DNA of 20,282 nucleotides from an uncultured Ruminococcus sp. (GTDB taxonomy: Bacteria; Bacillota; Clostridia; Oscillospirales; CAG-272): NCBI GenBank assembly GCA_902766115.1, contig CACXCL010000190.1:1-20282 (forward strand), given 5' to 3'. This document shows, piece after piece, positions 16,260-20,282 of the stretch (positions within the stretch are counted from its first letter, which is position 1; every line of letters begins with the position of its first letter). A program made the position numbers and the translations under genes. Below the pieces are notes generated by a model that was given only the letters and a program-made list of their open reading frames with translations, was not told the DNA's origin and did not search any database.

Positions 16260-17306
16260 ATGAGAGAGATCTTTCGAGACCTCATGGGCAACGAAGCCAT
16301 AAAACATAATCTCGGCGCCGCCATCGCCGACGGGACGTCGTCGCACGCGTATATCATCGAAGGGCCGAGAGGCTCGGGAAAACGGACAGTTGCGACCCTT
16401 GCAGCCGCCGCCCTCTCATGCGAGAACAGGCAAAACGCCGGCTCGCCCCTTCCCTGCGGGCATTGTCCCGTATGCAAAAGGATCCTTCACGGTCAGTCCG
16501 CGGACGTGATAACCGTATCTCCTCACGGAAAGGCGACCATAGGCGTGGATGAGATAAGGGAGATCAAATCGGGTCTTTACGTCGTCCCCAACGACTCGGA
16601 TATGAGGGTCTATATAATCGAGCAGGCGGACAAGATGACCGTCCAGGCGCAGAACTCGTTTCTTATCTCCCTTGAGGATCCGCCGTCCTTCGTCACCTTC
16701 TTCCTGCTGACCGAGGACGCCTCGGCTCTTCTCGAGACAGTCCGGAGCAGATCCACCGTCCTGAGGACGGAGTTGTTCGGTCCGGATGAGTTAGAAGAAT
16801 ATCTCGGCACCGTACCCGGAGCGGACGGAATAAGAAAACGCGATCCGGAAAAGTTTTACAACGCCCTGAGAGGGGCGCGCGGATCCATCGGAGCGGCGAA
16901 AGAGATCCTGTTTCCCTCGGAATCGGGCAGAAAAGCAAAGGCGGCGGAAGAAAAAGCCATGGAATTCGCGGAATATCTTTTCACGGCGAAGACCGGAGAC
17001 GCGATCTCATGGGTGCTGAGAGAGATACCTGCCAAAAGAGGGCTTGCCGTCGCAAAGGAGCTTATTCTATACGTCGCCGAGGCGACGAGAGATCTTACTC
17101 TGCTGATGAAGAGCAGCAATGCCCCCGCTTTTCTGTTCACGGACAGAGAGAGATCCGACAGGATCATCTCGTCCGTTCCTCCGTCGTACGGCGCGTATGT
17201 CTTCGAAAACGTGGCGAAAGCGATGGACAGGCTGGAGTCGAACGTGTCTCCCCGGATCTGCTATTTTGATCTTGTATTCTCGTGCGAAAAGAATCGCGCC
17301 GGATGA
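16260..17306 (+). CDS. holB: DNA polymerase III delta' subunit (clamp-loader ATPase)
   Basis: This 348-residue subunit of the clamp loader helps open the sliding clamp at replication forks. It shows HAYIIEGPRGSGKRT with a complete Walker A (35–43), a four-cysteine zinc module (Cys 54, 66, 69, 72), a Walker B-like YIIEQADKMTVQAQNSFL (118–135) and LEDPP (138–142). SRS (163–165) stands where related subunits have the SRC arginine-finger motif. DnaX shares the N-terminal layout, but the length, the QADKMTVQAQN segment and the neighbour ricT fit HolB. An AAAGGAG site precedes the ATG. The stop overlaps the longer reading frame of ricT. Confidence 0.88.
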   Translation: MREIFRDLMGNEAIKHNLGAAIADGTSSHAYIIEGPRGSGKRTVATLAAAALSCENRQNAGSPLPCGHCPVCKRILHGQSADVITVSPHGKATIGVDEIREIKSGLYVVPNDSDMRVYIIEQADKMTVQAQNSFLISLEDPPSFVTFFLLTEDASALLETVRSRSTVLRTELFGPDELEEYLGTVPGADGIRKRDPEKFYNALRGARGSIGAAKEILFPSESGRKAKAAEEKAMEFAEYLFTAKTGDAISWVLREIPAKRGLAVAKELILYVAEATRDLTLLMKSSNAPAFLFTDRERSDRIISSVPPSYGAYVFENVAKAMDRLESNVSPRICYFDLVFSCEKNRAG

Positions 17307-17335
17307 AACAATATATTGAGAAAAGGTTGAAAGTC

Positions 17336-18208
17336 ATGGAAGATAAAGCAAAGAAAACCCCGGAAGAAGAACAGGTACTTCCCGAAGAAGTCGAAATAAT
17401 CGGTCTGAAATTCAAGGACACCGGAAAGACGTATTATTTCGATCCCAGAAAGAATATTCTCGCAAAAGGCGACGACGCGATCGTCGAGACGGCGCGCGGT
17501 CTGGAATTCGGAAAGGTGACCATAGGAAACAAGAAGGTAAAATCCTCCGAGATTGTCCCCCCGCTTCGCGCCGTGGTCCGCAAGGCGACGGACGCCGACA
17601 AAAAGCAGCACGAGACCAATCAAAGCCTTGAAAAAGAGGCGATGGCTACCTGCCAGAAGAAAATCGAGGAACATGAGCTCACGATGAAGCTCATCGACGC
17701 CGAGTATACCTTCGACCGGTCGAAGCTGATGTTCTACTTCACCGCAGAGGTGAGAGTGGATTTCCGCGAGCTTGTCAAGGACCTTGCCTCCGTGTTTCGC
17801 ACAAGGATCGAGCTGAGACAGATAGGTATCCGCGACGAGGCCAAAATGATCGGCGGCATCGGGATATGCGGCAGGCCCTTCTGCTGCTCGTCTTTCCTGA
17901 ACGATTTCGCTCAGGTCTCGATCAAAATGGCCAAGGAACAGAATCTGTCGCTCAATTCCGCAAAAATATCGGGAACTTGCGGCAGACTTATGTGCTGTCT
18001 CCGCTTCGAACACGAAAATTACGAAAGCGAGATCAAGAAGACTCCGAAAAACGACGCAAAAGTCAAAACGCCCGACGGCGAGGGTGTCGTGGTGGAGTCA
18101 AGCCCTCTGACGGGCTTTTTGAAAGTCAGGATCGCAACGTCGAGCGGCGACGCGGTCAAGACCTACCACAGGGACGACGTTACTGTCATAAAGCAGAATT
18201 CCAAATAA
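17336..18208 (+). CDS. ricT: RicT (YaaT), PSP1-domain regulator of RNA processing
   Basis: RicT, with RicA and RicF, forms an Fe–S protein complex in Bacillus that guides RNase Y cleavage and affects sporulation and competence. The protein carries the family opening IIGLKFKDTGKTYYFDP, then ETARGLEFGKV, and the two cysteine motifs GICGRPFCC (Cys 178, 183, 184) and TCGRLMCC (Cys 215, 220, 221). These are the C-x4-CC pairs expected for cluster binding. I chose ATG 17336, which has AAAAGG 9 nt upstream, giving 290 residues. GTG 17282 or ATG 17303 (ATGA overlap with the holB stop) would add 18 or 11 residues. It is co-directional with holB as in Bacillus. ricA and ricF are not in the window. Confidence 0.93.
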   Translation: MEDKAKKTPEEEQVLPEEVEIIGLKFKDTGKTYYFDPRKNILAKGDDAIVETARGLEFGKVTIGNKKVKSSEIVPPLRAVVRKATDADKKQHETNQSLEKEAMATCQKKIEEHELTMKLIDAEYTFDRSKLMFYFTAEVRVDFRELVKDLASVFRTRIELRQIGIRDEAKMIGGIGICGRPFCCSSFLNDFAQVSIKMAKEQNLSLNSAKISGTCGRLMCCLRFEHENYESEIKKTPKNDAKVKTPDGEGVVVESSPLTGFLKVRIATSSGDAVKTYHRDDVTVIKQNSK

Positions 18209-18222
18209 TTTTTCAAAATCTC

Positions 18223-18251
18223 TTTATTTTTTCCGAATTCTGTGATACAAT
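18223..18251 (+). promoter_or_regulatory. Possible promoter of the ferredoxin gene
   Basis: A TACAAT -10 (18246–18251) follows an AT-rich stretch; the best -35 at 17 bp is a poor TTTATT (18223–18228). The 76-base gap after ricT is AT-rich and has no hairpin, so this gene may have its own promoter. Confidence 0.35.
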
Positions 18252-18284
18252 GAACTGAACTCAGGGTAATGGAGGTGTTTTTGA

Positions 18285-18455
18285 ATGGCATACAAGATTT
18301 CTGATGAGTGCATCGCTTGCGGTGCTTGCGCGGCTGAATGTCCCGTATCTTGCATTTCCGAGGGTGACGGCAAGTACGTCATCAACCCCGACGAATGCCT
18401 CGAGTGCGGCGCTTGCGCAGACGTTTGCCCCGTCGGTGCTCCCGAAAAGGACTGA
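18285..18455 (+). CDS. 2[4Fe-4S] ferredoxin, clostridial type, 56 residues
   Basis: This small cytoplasmic electron carrier begins MAYKISDECIACGACAAECP. Two cluster motifs are complete: C9-x2-C-x2-C-x3-CP (residues 9–20) and C38-x2-C-x2-C-x3-CP (38–49), plus Cys 23, a non-motif cysteine. GGAGGTG at 18271–18277 gives a strong ribosome site 7–8 nt before ATG 18285. Codon use differs from its neighbours: Ala is mostly GCT and Gly often GGT, the pattern of highly expressed genes. It lies between ricT and the trmN6-like gene, where Bacillus has yabA. It is followed by a probable terminator, so it may be transcribed alone at high level. Likely serves central anaerobic redox metabolism. Confidence 0.95.
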   Translation: MAYKISDECIACGACAAECPVSCISEGDGKYVINPDECLECGACADVCPVGAPEKD

Positions 18456-18477
18456 GACGGACAACTAACATAATAGT

Positions 18478-18521
18478 AAAGGCGGAGGACTTCGGTTGAG
18501 GCTACTTCGCTTTTATTATTT
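18478..18521 (+). terminator. Probable intrinsic terminator after the ferredoxin gene
   Basis: AAAGGCGGAG (18478–18487) can pair with CTTCGCTTTT (18505–18514) over 10 bp, including two G·U pairs. The loop is 17 nt and the downstream tract is T-rich (TTTTATTATTT). The loop is long, so strength is uncertain. Confidence 0.5.
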
Positions 18522-18537
18522 GATACGGAGGTGCCGT

Positions 18538-19317
18538 ATGAATACGGAAAGCCCGGGTGTCCTCTTCGATCCCGCGGAGGAACGTCTTGACGTAATAAAC
18601 GAAAATCTTTCTCTTATCAGCAGGAAAAGAGGTCTCACGTTCGGGACGGACGCCTATCTTCTCGCCGTCTTTGCAAGACCGTCGTCGTCAGGCCGGGCGG
18701 CGGAGCTCGGATGCGGAACGGGCGTCGTCTCCCTGCTTTGCGCGGAAAAGTCGAAGTATTCTCACATCACCGCCGCCGAGATACAGGAAAAGTACGCGGA
18801 GCTTGCCGACCGCAACGTGAAAATGAACGGGCTGTCGGATCGGATAACAGTCATACGCGCAGACATCAGAGATCTCACTGACAGGGACTCAGGCGGTCCC
18901 TGCGATTCCGTTTTCGCCAATCCACCCTACATGAAGGCGGGAGCGGGCAAAGAAAACGATGATGCGGAGATGAGCGCCGCGCGGCGCGAGCTTCACGGGA
19001 CGGTGACTGATTTCTGCCGGGCGGCGGCGAGACTGCTGAAATACGGCGGGTCGTTTTCCGCAGTATACCGACCGGAGCGGACTGCCGACCTTCTCTGTGC
19101 CATGCGGGAGGCGAAGATCGAACCGAAGAGGCTGGTGACGGTCTTTCCGTACTTCGATTCGCCGCCGTGTCTTATACTTATCGAAGGCAGATCCGGAGGG
19201 TCGCCGGGAATGGCGATCTCCCGTCCGCTGGTCATATACAAAGAACACGGAAAAACAACTTACACGGATGACATGAAAAAGATTTACGACGATTTTACTC
19301 TTGATCATCTCATTTGA
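18538..19317 (+). CDS. tRNA1(Val) adenine-N6 methyltransferase-like protein (TrmN6/YabB family)
   Basis: This 259-residue S-adenosylmethionine-dependent N6-adenine methyltransferase has motif I ELGCGTG (56–62), an acidic residue at the motif II position (AAEIQEKY) and the catalytic NPPY (128–131). Its C-terminal region contains VFPYFDSPPCLILIEG. This is the pattern of YabB/TrmN6, which methylates a tRNA adenine at position 37 in E. coli; the substrate here is inferred. An upstream TTG/ATG extension is possible, but ATG 18538 has GGAGG 6 nt before it. rsmI starts 14 nt after its stop, as in the Bacillus yabB–yabC neighbourhood (without the GIY-YIG gene yazA between). Confidence 0.88.
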   Translation: MNTESPGVLFDPAEERLDVINENLSLISRKRGLTFGTDAYLLAVFARPSSSGRAAELGCGTGVVSLLCAEKSKYSHITAAEIQEKYAELADRNVKMNGLSDRITVIRADIRDLTDRDSGGPCDSVFANPPYMKAGAGKENDDAEMSAARRELHGTVTDFCRAAARLLKYGGSFSAVYRPERTADLLCAMREAKIEPKRLVTVFPYFDSPPCLILIEGRSGGSPGMAISRPLVIYKEHGKTTYTDDMKKIYDDFTLDHLI

Positions 19318-19331
19318 CGGAAGGAGAAGAA

Positions 19332-20192
19332 ATGGAAGAAAGAGAAAGAAACGCCGTGGAAAAAGGAGTGCTGTACGTGGTCGCCACCCCCATCGGCAAT
19401 ATGGGTGACATTACGGAAAGGGCGCTTAAGGTGCTCTCCGGCGTCGACTTCATAGCAGCAGAGGATACAAGAAAAACAGGTCTTCTTCTGTCACGGCTCG
19501 GCATCTCCGCGCCGCTGACGTCGTATTACGAGCATAATAAATACGAAAAAGGACCGAAGATCGTCGAACGGATAAAAAACGGCGAAAGCTGCGCCGTGGT
19601 GACGGACGCCGGAACGCCCGCCGTAAGCGACCCCGGCTCGGATCTTGTGAAGCTCTGTTCCGAGCATGGGATAAGGACCGTCCCGATACCCGGCGCATGC
19701 GCCGCCATTGCGGCTCTTGTCGTCTCGACGCTGCCGACGGAGAGATTCGTTTTCGAAGGTTTTCTGCCTACAGACGGAAAAAACAGAAAAAAAAGGCTTG
19801 AAGAAATCGGAAACGAGCGCCGCACGGTCGTGATATACGAGGCTCCGCACAGGCTCAGGACCACGCTGAAGGATATATCGTCGATCGCGAGCGGGAGAAG
19901 ACTCACCCTGTGCAGAGAGCTCACTAAACTCAACGAGGAGATAATAAAAACAACGGCAGATGATGCGGCGAAGCTCTTTGAGGAAAAAGAGCCGAGAGGA
20001 GAATTCGTCCTTGTCCTTCAGGGCAGGACCGGTGAGGAAAAGGCCGATTATCCCGATGACGTCCGGGAACACGTTGATTCCCTGATAAAAGCCGGGCTCG
20101 GAAGAATGGACGCCATAAAGCGCGCCGCAAAAGAACGCGGCGTCCCGAAAAATGTGATATATACCGAATATTCCGGCAAAGACGGCGAATGA
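19332..20192 (+). CDS. rsmI: 16S rRNA (cytidine1402-2'-O)-methyltransferase RsmI
   Basis: RsmI adds the 2'-O-methyl group to C1402 in the ribosomal decoding centre, using S-adenosylmethionine. The 286-residue protein shows the tetrapyrrole-methylase-type motifs LYVVATPIGNMGDIT (14–28), AEDTRKT (43–49), YYEHN (65–69), VTDAGTPAVSDPG (90–102) and PIPGACAAIAAL (118–129), then YEAPHRL and CRELTKLNEE. Length is typical. I chose ATG 19332 over TTG 19314 because AAGGAG lies just upstream. It is probably co-transcribed with the trmN6-like gene. Identity is secure. Confidence 0.96.
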   Translation: MEERERNAVEKGVLYVVATPIGNMGDITERALKVLSGVDFIAAEDTRKTGLLLSRLGISAPLTSYYEHNKYEKGPKIVERIKNGESCAVVTDAGTPAVSDPGSDLVKLCSEHGIRTVPIPGACAAIAALVVSTLPTERFVFEGFLPTDGKNRKKRLEEIGNERRTVVIYEAPHRLRTTLKDISSIASGRRLTLCRELTKLNEEIIKTTADDAAKLFEEKEPRGEFVLVLQGRTGEEKADYPDDVREHVDSLIKAGLGRMDAIKRAAKERGVPKNVIYTEYSGKDGE

Positions 20193-20245
20193 TTTCTGCA
20201 AGACTCAACAAGATGTTCTTTCTTGTATTATTCGTCAGATTCTGC

Positions 20246-20263
20246 TATAATCTATGATATAAT
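20246..20263 (+). promoter_or_regulatory. Promoter region of the next gene beyond the right edge
   Basis: Two TATAAT boxes overlap this stretch. The first (20246–20251) has a weak TTGTAT 17 bp upstream. The second (20258–20263) carries an extended -10 TG (TGATATAAT) with no clear -35. Transcription would start near 20270 and leave the window. Confidence 0.55.
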
Positions 20264-20282
20264 CATTTTGAAGAACGGTTTC

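Noticed and set aside
13479..16346. Long minus-strand reading frames (377 and 358 codons) opposite ileS
   Set aside because: They are antisense shadows of a strongly coding synthetase gene in GC-rich DNA and have no recognisable protein motifs.
20208..20226. Hairpin after rsmI as a terminator (ACAAGA / TCTTGT)
   Set aside because: The stem is 6 bp with only two G–C pairs and lacks a proper T tract; it may be chance in the AT-rich promoter region.

Overview
The window comes from a fairly GC-rich bacterial chromosome, most likely an anaerobic Clostridia-type Firmicute. The signs are the gene order holB–ricT–trmN6–rsmI (as in Bacillus and Clostridia), a RicT/YaaT protein with its cysteine pairs, a 56-residue clostridial-type 2[4Fe-4S] ferredoxin, strong AGGAGG-type ribosome binding sites and sigma-A-type promoters. 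This placement is inference; no rRNA or tRNA is present.

Region 1 (1–6640, minus strand) is one apparent four-gene operon, read from right to left: a TerB-N/TerB-C protein, a BrxD-like (DUF2791) P-loop ATPase, an Lhr-like BrxHI-type superfamily 2 helicase, and the first 384 codons of uvrA. Gaps between genes are 37, 23 and 5 nt. A consensus promoter (TTGACA, 17 bp, TATAAT) lies in front, and a sequence matching the Gram-positive LexA (SOS) box sits at the predicted start of transcription. The first three genes form a mobile-defence-like or DNA-processing cassette, here wired into what looks like a DNA-damage-regulated repair operon. This is the most interesting part of the window.

Region 2 (6673–12880, minus strand) is a six-gene envelope operon running from a promoter at 12880–12852 to an intrinsic terminator at 6708–6673: an O-antigen ligase/polymerase-family membrane protein, a DUF4330-like membrane-anchored protein, a TagO/WecA-type glycosyl-1-phosphate transferase, a second DUF4330-like protein, free methionine-(R)-sulfoxide reductase, and a GH109-like Gfo/Idh/MocA oxidoreductase. 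The first four probably build or export an undecaprenyl-linked glycopolymer.

Region 3 (12991–20282, plus strand) is divergent and holds housekeeping genes: a type-2 isoleucyl-tRNA synthetase with an unusual HHGT signature, DNA polymerase III delta' (holB), ricT, a highly expressed-looking ferredoxin where Bacillus has yabA, trmN6-like and rsmI. A further promoter at the right edge reads out of the window. No CRISPR array, insertion sequence, tRNA or rRNA was seen, and no stretch above 300 bases lacks a gene. The largest gap is the 296-base divergent promoter region 12808–13103.
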